The notes: generated by a model from the sequence alone, not told the origin. 64,000 nucleotides of DNA from RYN-230 sp963837515 (GCA_963837515.1 CAWINT010000014.1:558001-622000), one strand, 5' to 3'. Positions 8,619 to 17,989 are shown, counted from the first letter of the stretch. Numbers and translations are program-made.

Positions 8619-9998
8619 TCATGCGCGGCTGACCGGCCGCAGCGGGACCACGAGGTAGCGGAATCCGGGCACCGCCGCCGGCTCCGGACCGGCCCCTCCC
8701 GCCCCGCGGCTGCCATCGCCGGGGCCTGCGTCGCCCGGGGCGGCGCCGGCCTCGCCGGTCACCCGGGTGATCAAGGCGGGCTTGGCCGGGCTGGTGAACT
8801 CGATACGCACCAGGCCCGGCTCGGGCGGCTTGCCGCCCTGGCCCGCTTCCCGGTCTACGGCGGGCCCCTCGTCCGTGGTGCCGGCCGCACCGCTCCCGGC
8901 CGGTTCCCCCGCCCCGCCCGCCCGCATCGCCGGGCTGGCCGCCGCGACGAGCCCATCGAGCAGGTAGTGGGGGTTAAACGCGATGCTCGGCTCGTCGCCG
9001 GAGAACTCGGCGGGTACCGTCTCCGCCGCCCGCGCCCGCCCCTCGGTCTGTGCCTCGATCCGCACCGACCCGGGGCGGAAGGTCAGCTGGACCGGGCTGG
9101 CCCGGTCGGCGACCAGCGACACCCGGCGGACGGCGTCGGCGAACACCACGCCGGGCACCTCGGCCTGGCAGCCGAACTCGGCGGGGAACCGGGACCGGTA
9201 GCGGATGAACTCGCCGCCGATCAGCCGCGTGGTCAGCCGCCGGCTGCCTATGCCGAAGCTGATCATGCCGTCGGCCGGGCGCGGCTCCCCGCCACCGCGT
9301 CGGCCTCGCGCGGCGGCCCCGCCGTCCGCGTCCTCGGCCGGCCCGGTGTCGAACGCGATCCACACCGGCGTCCCGGCGGTCATCGCCCGGGCCGCGTCGG
9401 CCAGCGTCCGGGCCGGGACCAGCGCGGCGGCCCGAAGCCCGGGCCGCCCCGGAGCCCACTCCAGCTCGCGCACCGCCATGCGGTAGCGGTCGGTGGCCGC
9501 CAGCGTCAGCCGGCCGCCGTCGATATCCAGGCACACCCCGGTGAGCATGGGCAGGGTGTCGTCCCGGCTCGCCGCCGGCACCACCTGCGCGATGGCCGGG
9601 CCCAGGACGCCGCCGTCGACCGCGCCCACCACCGGCGGCGGTTCCGGCAGGGCCGGGTACTCCTCGGCGGCCAGCGCGTACAGGGTGAACTCAGCGCTGC
9701 CGCAGGTCAGGTCCACGGTATCGGCGGACGCGTTGACGTCCACGACCAGCGCGGGCAGATTGCGGGTGATCTCGGTGAGCAGCCGCCCGGGCACGATGAC
9801 CGTGCCCGGCTCGGCCACGTCCGCCTCGATCTCGGCGGTCGCGGACACCTCATAGTCGAAGCAGGACAGCGTGAGACCCGCGTCCGCGGCCTGCAGCCGG
9901 AGGCCGGACAGCACCGGGACCACCGGCCGGGTGGGCAGCGCGCGGGCCACCCACGCCACCGCCTCCGCCAGCGCTTCCCGATCGACCCGGAACTTCAT
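8619..9998 (-). CDS. Second DNA polymerase III beta sliding clamp (DnaN paralogue)
   Basis: 459 residues from ATG 9998 with GGAGGT 8 nt upstream. The three-domain clamp pattern is visible (MKFRVDREALAEAVAWVARALP; TLPMLTGVCLDIDGGRLTLAATDRYRMA; FRYLVVPLRPV at the end). Canonical DnaN is about 370-380 residues; this one carries Gly/Ala-rich insertions near residues 235-255 and 370-410 and again before the C-terminal strand. No dnaA, recF or gyrB is nearby, so this is not the oriC copy. It may be a specialised or alternative clamp. Confidence 0.85.
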   Translation of the reverse strand: MKFRVDREALAEAVAWVARALPTRPVVPVLSGLRLQAADAGLTLSCFDYEVSATAEIEADVAEPGTVIVPGRLLTEITRNLPALVVDVNASADTVDLTCGSAEFTLYALAAEEYPALPEPPPVVGAVDGGVLGPAIAQVVPAASRDDTLPMLTGVCLDIDGGRLTLAATDRYRMAVRELEWAPGRPGLRAAALVPARTLADAARAMTAGTPVWIAFDTGPAEDADGGAAARGRRGGGEPRPADGMISFGIGSRRLTTRLIGGEFIRYRSRFPAEFGCQAEVPGVVFADAVRRVSLVADRASPVQLTFRPGSVRIEAQTEGRARAAETVPAEFSGDEPSIAFNPHYLLDGLVAAASPAMRAGGAGEPAGSGAAGTTDEGPAVDREAGQGGKPPEPGLVRIEFTSPAKPALITRVTGEAGAAPGDAGPGDGSRGAGGAGPEPAAVPGFRYLVVPLRPVSRA

Positions 9999-10113
9999 GA
10001 CCCTGACCTCCGCCCGTGTGCCTCCATCCAGCACACCCCGATCCTGGCATGCGGTGCCGACAATCCTGGGCGCTCCCCCGCGATCCCGGTCCAGACGCCG
10101 GCCGGCCCGGCGC

Positions 10114-10374
10114 TCAGGCCATACCGGGCGGCGCGGACGCGAGGGTGGAGGTGATGGCCTCGGCCAGGGCCCGCGCCGACTCGGCGGTGAGTTCCACCGC
10201 CACCCGCGCGGACGGCCCGCCGGCCGGGTTCAGGAAATCGATGTTCAGCGTATGCTCGGCCGGGGCGTGCACCGGGTGGTCGAAGTAGACCGACGCCTCG
10301 CTGAGCCTGAACCACCCAGCCGCGCCCTTGCCGCTGCCGCTGACGCCGACCTTCTCGGTGAGGTACGTGCACAT
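10114..10374 (-). CDS. DUF6295 family small protein
   Basis: 86 residues from ATG 10374, preceded by GAGGAG. The sequence MCTYLTEKVGVSGSGKG followed by FDHPVHAPAEHTLNIDF matches, from memory, the small DUF6295 family. It starts 19 nt after the dienelactone hydrolase stop, so the two are very likely one transcript. A role next to the hydrolase is inference; the family has no assigned function. Confidence 0.7.
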   Translation of the reverse strand: MCTYLTEKVGVSGSGKGAAGWFRLSEASVYFDHPVHAPAEHTLNIDFLNPAGGPSARVAVELTAESARALAEAITSTLASAPPGMA

Positions 10375-10393
10375 GATCCGTCCTGCTCCTCTC

Positions 10394-11137
10394 TCAGCCC
10401 GCCAGGTTGGCGCCGAAGAAGTCCCAGATCTTCTGCCAGCCGTCGGTGGCGGCCTCCGGCCGGTAGGCAGGCCGGTTGACGGCGAAGAACGCGTGCCCGG
10501 CGCCCGGGTAGCTGTGGAACTCATGCTGCTTGCCGGCCGCCTCCAGCGCCTTGGCCAGCTCCGCGACCTCCTCCGGCGAGGGGTGCTGGTCCTCCTCGCC
10601 GAACAGCCCGAGCAGCGGGCAGGACAGCTGCGGGGCGAGGTGCACGATCGGGCCGACCTTGAGCGGCAGGCCCTCCGGCGGGGTGCCCACGACGAACGCG
10701 CCGTAGCAGTCCACCGCGGCGTTCAGCGGCAGGCTGCAGGCGGCCAGGAAGGACTGACGGCCGCCGGAGCAGTAGCCGATCACCCCGACCTTGCCGTTGG
10801 AGCTGGGCATCGCCCGCAGATACCCGGCGGCCGCGCCGACGTCCCCGACCAGCCGCTCGTCCGGCACGCCGCCCCGGGCCCGGGCGGCCGCCGCGGCGTC
10901 GTCCGGGCTGGCGCCTGGTGCCTCCCGGGTGTAGAGGTTCGGGCAGATAGCGGCGTAGCCGTTGGCCGCGAAGGTGCGCGTGATCTCCTTGGTCTGCGGG
11001 TCGTAGCCGGGCATGTGGTGGATCACCACCACCCCACCGAACGGGCCCGGGCCGAGCGGGCGGGCCAGGTAGGCCTCGATCAGGTCCCCGCCGTGACCGT
11101 TCAGGTTGATGCTCTCCGCCATGATGCCGTCATACAT
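10394..11137 (-). CDS. Dienelactone hydrolase family protein
   Basis: 247 residues, alpha/beta hydrolase fold. The expected triad is present: Cys123 in GYCSGG, Asp183 in GEEDQHPS and His215 in GAGHAFF. The family hydrolyses cyclic ester lactones in ring-cleavage pathways, but many members act on other esters and the substrate here is unknown. ATG 11137 has AGAGGA upstream; ATG 11122 is possible. It is co-oriented with the DUF6295 gene and divergent from the aldo-keto reductase. Confidence 0.85.
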   Translation of the reverse strand: MYDGIMAESINLNGHGGDLIEAYLARPLGPGPFGGVVVIHHMPGYDPQTKEITRTFAANGYAAICPNLYTREAPGASPDDAAAAARARGGVPDERLVGDVGAAAGYLRAMPSSNGKVGVIGYCSGGRQSFLAACSLPLNAAVDCYGAFVVGTPPEGLPLKVGPIVHLAPQLSCPLLGLFGEEDQHPSPEEVAELAKALEAAGKQHEFHSYPGAGHAFFAVNRPAYRPEAATDGWQKIWDFFGANLAG

Positions 11138-11290
11138 GGGGGCTTAGTCCTCTCCACTGCGACGCTGCGTCCGTCCTGCGGTGCCCAGGTACCGGTCACA
11201 TCCTGCCAGGCGGCCATCGGCACCGGAGAGGCACTCCGCCTGGCGAACCCCGGACCGCCTGCCGCGGCCCGGGGTGAGAGACTCCCCTGC

Positions 11291-12358
11291 ATGACGTACC
11301 TCGCCGCACCGGAGCGCTATCGGTCCATCCCCTACCGCCGCTGCGGGCGCAGTGGCCTGAAGCTCCCCGCCATTTCCCTCGGCCTTTGGCAGAACTTCGG
11401 TGATGATCGTCCCCTGGCGACCCAGCGCGCGATCCTCCGCAGAGCCTTTGACCTGGGGGTCACTCACTTCGACCTGGCCAACAACTACGGTGGCGTAGCG
11501 CCTGCCGGATCTCCGCTACTGGGCGACTCCGGATCGCCGTACGGCTCGGCCGAGATCAACTTCGGCCGGATGTTCGCCGAGGACTTCCGCCCGTACCGGG
11601 ACGAGCTGATCATCTCCACCAAGGCCGGCTACGACATGTGGCCCGGCCCTTACGGCGACTTCGGGTCCCGCAAGTACCTGCTGGCCAGCCTGGACCAGTC
11701 GCTGGCCCGGATGGGCCTGGAGTACGTCAACATCTTCTACAGCCACCGGGCCGACCCGGGCACCCCGCTGGAGGAGACCATGGGCGCGCTGGCGACGGCG
11801 GTCAAGTCCGGCCGGGCGCTGTACGCCGGCATCTCCTCCTATTCCGCGCAGCGCACCCGGGAAGCCGCGGCCATCCTGCGCGACCTGGGCACCCCGTGCC
11901 TCATCCACCAGCCGTCCTACTCGCTGCTGAACCGGTGGATCGAGGAGGACCTGCTGGCCGTGCTGGGTGCGGAGGGCATCGGCTGCATCGCGTTTTCTCC
12001 GCTGGCCCAGGGCCTGCTGACCACCAAGTACCTCGATGGCGTGCCGGCTGACTCGCGGGCTTCCCGGGACGGGTCACTCTCCCGAGACCAGATTTCCAAA
12101 CGCAACCTCGCCCACGTCCGTGCCCTCAACGAACTGGCGGCCGCGCGGGGCCAGTCGCTGGCGCAGATGGCGCTCAGCTGGGTGCTCCGCGACGAGCGGG
12201 TCACCTCCGCGCTGATCGGGGCCAGCAGCGTCAAGCAGCTGGAGGAGAACCTCGCGGCTGCGGGCAACACCCACTTCGCCGAGGAAGAACAGGCCGCCAT
12301 CGACGGCCACGCCGTGGAAGCCGGCATCAACATCTGGGCCGAGTCCAGCCGCCAGTAA
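11291..12358 (+). CDS. Aldo-keto reductase, YghZ/glyceraldehyde-3-phosphate reductase type
   Basis: 355 residues. The catalytic tetrad positions are visible: Asp and Tyr in FDLANNYG, Lys in STKAGY, His in FYSHRAD. The family reduces L-glyceraldehyde 3-phosphate and other aldehydes with NADPH. Between NNYG and PYGSAEINFG there is an insertion of about 16 residues (GVAPAGSPLLGDSGS) where the family normally has a short PP link, close to the active site. No clear Shine-Dalgarno precedes ATG 11291. Confidence 0.85.
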   Translation: MTYLAAPERYRSIPYRRCGRSGLKLPAISLGLWQNFGDDRPLATQRAILRRAFDLGVTHFDLANNYGGVAPAGSPLLGDSGSPYGSAEINFGRMFAEDFRPYRDELIISTKAGYDMWPGPYGDFGSRKYLLASLDQSLARMGLEYVNIFYSHRADPGTPLEETMGALATAVKSGRALYAGISSYSAQRTREAAAILRDLGTPCLIHQPSYSLLNRWIEEDLLAVLGAEGIGCIAFSPLAQGLLTTKYLDGVPADSRASRDGSLSRDQISKRNLAHVRALNELAAARGQSLAQMALSWVLRDERVTSALIGASSVKQLEENLAAAGNTHFAEEEQAAIDGHAVEAGINIWAESSRQ

Positions 12359-12567
12359 CCCGCCTGGCGCTTCCCGCCCGCCCGCGTGCGCCGCACGGAC
12401 TGGCCCCTCCGCTGACCGGCTGGTGCCGGCCAAGGCGCCGGCTGGCGGTGGGTGGCGGGCGAGCGCGATTACGTGCAGTAACTGGGTGAAAGGGGTGGAA
12501 CGAACGGGGGGCGGTGCGAGATGCTCAGGCCGGATGCTCACATTCGGTAATCAGGGGAAGGGCGCCC

Positions 12568-12783
12568 ATGTCACACGCCGGGCTGGCGCTGTACGGGCTC
12601 CTGGCCCTGTTCCTGGGTTCCCTCATCGGCTGGCACAGCCGCCAGGCTTACGGATCGCACGGGGACATGAAGGTGAACAAGGCGCGCGTCCCCACCTTCC
12701 GCCGGAACCGGAACCGGGCCGGGCTGCTCGCTCTGGGGCTGGTGATCGTGGGCCTGCTGCTGGTCAAGGCGCTCACCCTTTAG
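12568..12783 (+). CDS. Small two-helix membrane protein
   Basis: 71 residues from ATG 12568, with GGGGAAGGG upstream. Two hydrophobic helices (LALYGLLALFLGSLIG and GLLALGLVIVGLLLV) flank a basic middle (KVNKARVPTFRRNRNR). I recognise no family. The gene ends inside the left arm of a strong hairpin. Confidence 0.65.
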   Translation: MSHAGLALYGLLALFLGSLIGWHSRQAYGSHGDMKVNKARVPTFRRNRNRAGLLALGLVIVGLLLVKALTL

Positions 12784-12810
12784 GCCCGGCCCACGCGGGC
12801 CTATAGGGTG
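12774..12810. terminator. Terminator hairpin overlapping the end of the small membrane gene
   Basis: 15-bp stem with one mismatch: CACCCTTTAGGCCCG (12774-12788) pairs with CGGGCCTATAGGGTG (12796-12810) around a 7-nt loop. The stop codon TAG of the gene is inside the stem. It lies between convergent genes, so it may work in both directions. Confidence 0.7.
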
Positions 12811-12931
12811 CGCGGGCGTCAGCTTCCGGTGCACGCCTGGCTGGCGTGGACCAGGCCGAACGCCAGCGGGCCTGCCTGGCCGCCCGTTCTGCCCGGCGAG
12901 TGCCGGGCTCAGCCAGGCCCGGGTGGCCGGG

Positions 12932-14560
12932 TCAGGTGGCGGGTCTGATGCTCTGCGGGAAATGGAACACCTGGTGCGGGTCGTACTTGGCCTTGATCCG
13001 CGCCAGCCGCGGGTAGTTGGCGCCGTAGTAGGCCTGGCGCCAGTTGGTCAGGTCCGGGTCGATGTAGTTCACGTAGCACTGGCCGCTGGCCCAGGGCCGC
13101 ATCGCGGCGTAGAACGAGCGCAGCCAGGCCTGCTGCCGGGCCGAGCCCGCGCCGCCACCCCCAGCGGACCAGCTCGTCGAGTACTGGGCGTCGAACAGCG
13201 CGTTGCGGTGCACGAAGGCGGTCGCGGACGGGCTGACCCGGTTCAGCGCACCACCGAACGCGTCGAAGCCGACCCCGCCGGACCCGCCCGGCGCGCCGTG
13301 CACCGCCCGCAGCCGCTCGATGCCGTTGATCAGCGCCTTGATACCGGCGGGCGGGATCTTCCGGGTGAAGAAGTCGGACTTGGCGTAGGACGGCACCCGG
13401 GGGAGCCGCCCGTTCTTCGTCTGCGACGGCAGGTGGCACTCGGAGAACGAGAAGCTGGCACAGCCGGCCATGATCATCATCGCGTTGAAGTACGAGGTCT
13501 GGAACGGCGACCCGGACGACGGCCGCGAGCCGGCCGCCGCGTACAGCCGGTTGAGCAGTTGCTGGCAGCCGGCCACGCCGCCCAGGAAGGTCCCGCCCAC
13601 CTGCAGGACCGGGGTGCCACCATGCGGAGCCGAGGCGAGCAGCAGGTTGGACCACAGCGCGTCGGGCTGGGCCGGCGCCCACGACTGCCAGGCCGATATC
13701 ACCCGGGCCGCGTGGGACCAGGGCCAGCGCAGGAAGAACACCACCAGCTGGGACAGCGGCCGGGTGCGGAAGGTGAATGAGGTCGCGATGCCGAAGTTGC
13801 CGCCACCACCGCCGCGGGACGCCCAGAACAGGTCACTGTTCTGGGCGGCGGTGCAGGTGCGGACCGCACCGTCGGCGGTGACCAGCTGCACCGCCTCGAG
13901 GTTGTCGCTGGTCAGCCCGAACGCGCGGGAGAGCACGCCGACACCGCCGCCCAGCGTCAGGCCGGCTACGCCGACAGTGGCGCACGAGCCGCCGGGCACG
14001 GCCAGGCCGCGGGCGGCCAGCCGCTGGTACATGTCGATGAGCCGGAGCCCGGTGCCCACCTGGACCGCGCCGCTGCTCACCCGGAAGGAGTTCAGCGCGG
14101 TGACATCGGCGATCAGGCCGCCGTTGGTGCTGGACCAGCCGCCGTAACTGTGCCCGCCGGAGCGCGCGGCGATCTGCAGGCCGAACTTCCGCACGAACGC
14201 GATGCAGGTGCTGACGTCCCGCGGTGTGGCGCAGTACGCGACGCCGGCCGGCTGCTTCGCGTCGAACCGGGGATCGTAGAGTTCCTTGGCCACCGGGTAG
14301 GAACGCTGGCCGGGACGGACCAGGTTGTGCGTGGACAGGGCGCGGCGCAGCGCCATCCAGTCGCCCGTCCCGGGACCCGCGGCCGGCGCCGCTGCCGCGC
14401 CCTGCTGCCCGTGCTGACCCGGCCCGGATGAGCGCAGCAGGCGGGCGGGCAGCCCGCCTGCCAGCGGGGCCGCTCCGGCCGCCGCCCCGGCCAGGGCGAA
14501 GAACCGCCGCCGGGCTGGCGTCCCGGCCTCGTCACCGTGCTGCAGCGCCTCGTCGTCCAT
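12932..14560 (-). CDS. Tat-exported FAD-linked oxidase, berberine-bridge type
   Basis: 542 residues from ATG 14560. A Tat-like signal (ARRRFFALAGAAAGA, residues 16-30) indicates export in folded form. The FAD-binding PCMH domain contains His137 in RSGGHSYGG and Cys193 in GSCATVGVAG, the two residues that attach FAD covalently in bicovalent members. The C-terminal BBE domain ends NYPRLARIKAKYDPHQVFHFPQS. The family oxidises sugars, alkaloids and other alcohols; the substrate is unknown. It is divergent from the MarR/MFS pair. Confidence 0.85.
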   Translation of the reverse strand: MDDEALQHGDEAGTPARRRFFALAGAAAGAAPLAGGLPARLLRSSGPGQHGQQGAAAAPAAGPGTGDWMALRRALSTHNLVRPGQRSYPVAKELYDPRFDAKQPAGVAYCATPRDVSTCIAFVRKFGLQIAARSGGHSYGGWSSTNGGLIADVTALNSFRVSSGAVQVGTGLRLIDMYQRLAARGLAVPGGSCATVGVAGLTLGGGVGVLSRAFGLTSDNLEAVQLVTADGAVRTCTAAQNSDLFWASRGGGGGNFGIATSFTFRTRPLSQLVVFFLRWPWSHAARVISAWQSWAPAQPDALWSNLLLASAPHGGTPVLQVGGTFLGGVAGCQQLLNRLYAAAGSRPSSGSPFQTSYFNAMMIMAGCASFSFSECHLPSQTKNGRLPRVPSYAKSDFFTRKIPPAGIKALINGIERLRAVHGAPGGSGGVGFDAFGGALNRVSPSATAFVHRNALFDAQYSTSWSAGGGGAGSARQQAWLRSFYAAMRPWASGQCYVNYIDPDLTNWRQAYYGANYPRLARIKAKYDPHQVFHFPQSIRPAT

Positions 14561-14743
14561 GAATTCCCCCCAGTCCGGTGACGCGGTTGCGTGCGCCCGG
14601 TGCGCATGGCCGGCCTGGGGCCGGGTGCACCCGGCGTTTGCGCCTACACCTAGGAAGACGCCGGCGGTGAGTGCGTGGTTGTGTGCGTTAGGTATTTTGA
14701 GGGCCGATTTGGGCAACCGGCCGGGCCATGGCCAGAAAAAAAG

Positions 14744-14801
14744 TTGACCTACTCAAGCAAGCGGCCATAAGTTTGAGCTACTCAACTATTGAGCGGCTCA
14801 G
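14744..14801 (+). promoter_or_regulatory. Promoter with three palindromic MarR operator candidates
   Basis: Three copies of the palindrome TTGAG-N3-CTCAA lie at 14744-14756 (TTGAC left arm), 14773-14785 (perfect) and 14789-14801 (last base G). The first overlaps a possible -35 TTGACC (14744-14749); 16-17 nt downstream is a -10-like CATAAG/ATAAGT (14766-14772). The other two sites cover the expected start of transcription. This layout fits repression by the MarR protein encoded from 14843. Confidence 0.6.
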
Positions 14802-14842
14802 GGGCCGTCACGATGAGACGGCACGGGCAGGCAGGAGATCGC

Positions 14843-15346
14843 ATGGAACCGCGCCCCGCCGAGGACCGGCTCGACATCGAGGTCCTCGACGCGCTGGCCG
14901 GGCTGTTCACGAAGCTGCTCGGCGAGGCGGACCGGCTGGCGAAGGAGTACCAGGTTCCGGCGTTCTTCCTGAAGGCCCTGCACCTGCTCGACGGCCCGCT
15001 GGCCATGAAGGAACTGGGCCAGCGCATGCACTGCGACCCGTCGTTCGTGACCAGCATCGCCGACATGCTGGAAAAGCGCGGGCTTGCGGTGCGGGAACCG
15101 GACCCGGCTGACCGCCGGGTGAAGCGGCTGGTGCTCACCGAGCCAGGCTGCCAGTTCAAGCTGCGCTTCGAGCAGGAGATGCTGGCCCGGCTGCCGATGC
15201 GCCGCTGCCTCACCCAGGGTGAGCGGGTGACCCTGCTGGGCCTGCTGCACAAGATGGCGCCGCCGATCAGCGCCACCGATGCGCCGTGCCCCGTGGAGGA
15301 GGTGACCGGCTTCTTGGCGAACGCCGCCACTCCCCCGGCCAGCTGA
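14843..15346 (+). CDS. MarR-family transcriptional regulator
   Basis: 167 residues from ATG 14843, chosen for AGGAG at ideal spacing. The winged helix shows MKELGQRMHCDPSFVTSIAD and the wing DPADRRVKRLVLTEPG. It precedes an EmrB-type drug exporter in the same direction (157 nt gap), a standard repressor-pump pair. Three palindromes in the promoter are candidate binding sites. Confidence 0.85.
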   Translation: MEPRPAEDRLDIEVLDALAGLFTKLLGEADRLAKEYQVPAFFLKALHLLDGPLAMKELGQRMHCDPSFVTSIADMLEKRGLAVREPDPADRRVKRLVLTEPGCQFKLRFEQEMLARLPMRRCLTQGERVTLLGLLHKMAPPISATDAPCPVEEVTGFLANAATPPAS

Positions 15347-15503
15347 TCAATCCCGGGCTGGCCGACCGCTCTCAACCATCCCGGAAACGTGGGCCCCGAC
15401 CCTGACGTCACATTTGGCGGGCGTATCCGGTCCTAATTACAGACTTCGGTTCGTGGCGGTGCCGCCGCGAGCTCAGTTATCTATGCCCTGACAAGGAGAC
15501 GGC

Positions 15504-17120
15504 ATGAGTACCACACAGCCCGCCACCGGGCGGGCCGCGCCCGGCGGCGGGACCGCCCAGCGCCATCTCGGCCTCGCCCTGCTGGTCATCGCCACGGCCC
15601 AGCTCATGGTGGTGCTGGACGCAACGATCGTGAACGTGGCCCTGCCCGACATCCAGAAGGCGCTCGGGTTCTCAGGCACCGGCCTGGAGTGGGTGGTCAA
15701 CGCCTACGCGCTGACCTTCGGCGGTTTGCTGCTGCTCGGCGGCCGGGCCGGTGACATCCTCGGCCGCCGCCGGGTCTTCATCGCCGGCATCATCCTGTTC
15801 TCGGTGGCCTCGCTGCTCGGCGGCTTCGCCACCTCCCAGGCGTGGCTGCTGGCCGCCCGCGCGCTCCAGGGGGTGGGCGGCGCGATCGTGGCGCCGACCG
15901 CCCTGTCGCTGGTTACCACCAACTTCCCGGAGGGCGCGCCGCGCAACCGGGCGATGGGCGTGTACGCCGCCATGAGCATCGGCGGCGCCGCGGTCGGCCT
16001 GATGGCCGGCGGGGTGCTCACCACGTACCTGTCCTGGCGCTGGGTGCTGTTCGTCAACGTGCCGATCGGCGCGGTGGTGGCGCTGCTCGCGCCGCGGGCG
16101 CTGGCCGAGTCCGAGCGGCACCGCCGCCGGTTCGACCTGCCCGGCGCCATCACCAGCACCCTCGGCCTGGCCGCCCTGGTGTACGGGCTGTCCAACGCCG
16201 CCACCACCGCGAACGGCGTGTCGCACTGGGGGGACACCAAGGTCATCGTCTCGCTCGCCGCCGCGGTGGTACTGCTGACCGCGTTCGTCGTGATCGAGTC
16301 GCGCAGCCCGCACGCGCTGCTGCCGCTGCGCATCTTCCGTGACCGGAACCGGTCCGGCGCGAACCTCATCATGCTGTGCATCGGCACGGCGATGTTCGGC
16401 ATGTTCTTTTTCCTCACCATCTTCGTGCAGACGGTGTGGGGGTACAGCGCGCTGAAGACCGGCGTCGCCTACCTGCCGATGGTGGCCACGATCATGATCA
16501 TGGCCGGGGTGAGCGCCCAGCTGGTGCCCCGGATCGGCGCGCGGCCGCTGCTGCTGGCCGGCTCGGTCATCGGCGCGGGCGGCATGTACTGGCTGTCCCG
16601 GATCAACGAGCACAGCCACTACGCCTCCGGGCTGCTCGGCCCGGAGATCGTCACCGCCGCGGGCCTGGGCATGCTGTTCATGCCCGTGACCCTGGTCGCG
16701 CTGGCCAAGGTCAGTGACCGGGAGGCCGGGCTGGCGTCCAGCCTGCCGAACGTCGGTCAGCAGGTCGGCGGCGCGATCGGGCTGGCGGTGCTCGGCACCG
16801 TGGCGTGGACGGCCGTGGCCAACACCGCGCGGCACTCGGCGGAGGCGGCGAAGGCCGCCGCGGCCGCGGCCGCCCGGGGCGGCCACCCGGTGCACCTGAG
16901 CGCCGCCCAGGCCAAGGCGGCGCAGACGGCCATCTACGACCACGCGCTGTCCATCGGGTTCTCCCGCGGCTTCCTCGTCTCGGCCGGGATCATGGTGCTA
17001 GCGCTGGTCGTCGCCCTCCTCACCATCCGGGTGAAGGCGGCCGACCTGGCCGGCGCGCAGACCGCGCTGAACAGCCCGGCCGGCGACGAGGTCGCCATGG
17101 AGTCGCTGCGGATCGAGTAA
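15504..17120 (+). CDS. MFS drug exporter, DHA2/EmrB-QacA family (14 TM)
   Basis: 538 residues from ATG 15504 with GGAG 5 nt upstream. Family signatures include LDATIVNVALPDIQ in the first helix, GGRAGDILGRRRVF after the second and LVTTNFPEGAPRNRAMG in the cytoplasmic loop. Length fits 14 membrane segments. An Ala-rich external loop (HSAEAAKAAAAAAARGGH) lies before the last helix. It probably exports a toxic compound and is controlled by the MarR protein just upstream. Confidence 0.88.
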   Translation: MSTTQPATGRAAPGGGTAQRHLGLALLVIATAQLMVVLDATIVNVALPDIQKALGFSGTGLEWVVNAYALTFGGLLLLGGRAGDILGRRRVFIAGIILFSVASLLGGFATSQAWLLAARALQGVGGAIVAPTALSLVTTNFPEGAPRNRAMGVYAAMSIGGAAVGLMAGGVLTTYLSWRWVLFVNVPIGAVVALLAPRALAESERHRRRFDLPGAITSTLGLAALVYGLSNAATTANGVSHWGDTKVIVSLAAAVVLLTAFVVIESRSPHALLPLRIFRDRNRSGANLIMLCIGTAMFGMFFFLTIFVQTVWGYSALKTGVAYLPMVATIMIMAGVSAQLVPRIGARPLLLAGSVIGAGGMYWLSRINEHSHYASGLLGPEIVTAAGLGMLFMPVTLVALAKVSDREAGLASSLPNVGQQVGGAIGLAVLGTVAWTAVANTARHSAEAAKAAAAAAARGGHPVHLSAAQAKAAQTAIYDHALSIGFSRGFLVSAGIMVLALVVALLTIRVKAADLAGAQTALNSPAGDEVAMESLRIE

Positions 17121-17240
17121 CCGGGTAACCGGCCAGGGCCTCCCGTGGGGACCTACGTCCCTGCCCCGGCCGGCCCCGCCCCGCCGATGCTGGAAACAGC
17201 GGAGACGGGAAGCGGGGCGCCCGGGAGGGAGACGGTCGCG

Positions 17241-17774
17241 ATGCAGGTGGTGATCGTGTACGAAAGCCTGTTCGGCAACACGCATGAGGTGGCCGAGGCG
17301 ATCCGGGACGGGGTCGCCGCGGCCCGCCCGGAGGCCAGCGTCGCCTGTGTCCGGGCCACGGAGGCCGACCGGGAGCTGGCCCTCGGGGCGGACCTGCTCA
17401 TCGTGGGAGGGCCGACCCACGTGCACGGCCTGTCCACGCTGGCCAGCCGGAAGATGGGCCTCAAGGCCGAGCAGCGCGTCCCCGCCGGGGTCCCTGGGCA
17501 CGGCCCGGAGCCGGGAGCCGGCGGCCCCGGGCTGCGGGAGTGGTTCCGCGGCCTGCCGAAGGCCCCGGCGGGCAGCCGAGGCGCGGCCTACGACACCCGC
17601 GGCGAGGTCCGGCACGCGGGCGGGGCCGCGTACGGCATCGCCCGGCGGCTCCGCCGCCACGGGTACCAGCTGGTGGCCGAGCCCACCGGGTTCATCGTGG
17701 CCGACGTGGAGGGACCGCTCCGCGACGGCGAGCAGGACCGGGCCCGGGCCTGGGGGGCTTCGCTACTGGCCTAG
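17241..17774 (+). CDS. Flavodoxin domain protein
   Basis: 177 residues from ATG 17241 (GGAGGGAG upstream). The start MQVVIVYESLFGNTHEVAEAI is a flavodoxin phosphate-binding loop, followed by DLLIVGGPTHVHGLS. Actinomycetes carry many such single-domain flavodoxins of unknown redox role. It follows the exporter by 120 nt and could be co-transcribed. Confidence 0.8.
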   Translation: MQVVIVYESLFGNTHEVAEAIRDGVAAARPEASVACVRATEADRELALGADLLIVGGPTHVHGLSTLASRKMGLKAEQRVPAGVPGHGPEPGAGGPGLREWFRGLPKAPAGSRGAAYDTRGEVRHAGGAAYGIARRLRRHGYQLVAEPTGFIVADVEGPLRDGEQDRARAWGASLLA

Positions 17775-17989
17775 CCGCGCTCGGGGCTGGCCTAGCCGCC
17801 GGGGGTGCCTGGGTTGGGGTTGGCGGCCGGCAGATCCCGGGCAACCAGGAAGCTCGCCTCTTGGCGGCCGGTGCGCGATGTGCACCGTGGGTACTGAAGG
17901 CGGGCCTGGGCAGGCGAAGCAGCTGGCGATCGCGAACGCATGACCCGGGCCGCCCGGGGGACGGACCGGTCAGAGAAGAGGGCCCGACC

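Noticed and set aside
8619..9998. Marker of the replication origin
   Set aside because: No dnaA, recF, gyrB or DnaA-box cluster is nearby; the protein is a diverged paralogue.
5253..17774. Secondary-metabolite cluster suggested by SARP regulator, BBE oxidase, exporter and reductases
   Set aside because: No scaffold enzyme (PKS, NRPS, terpene synthase, RiPP) is present and the genes are in unrelated orientations.
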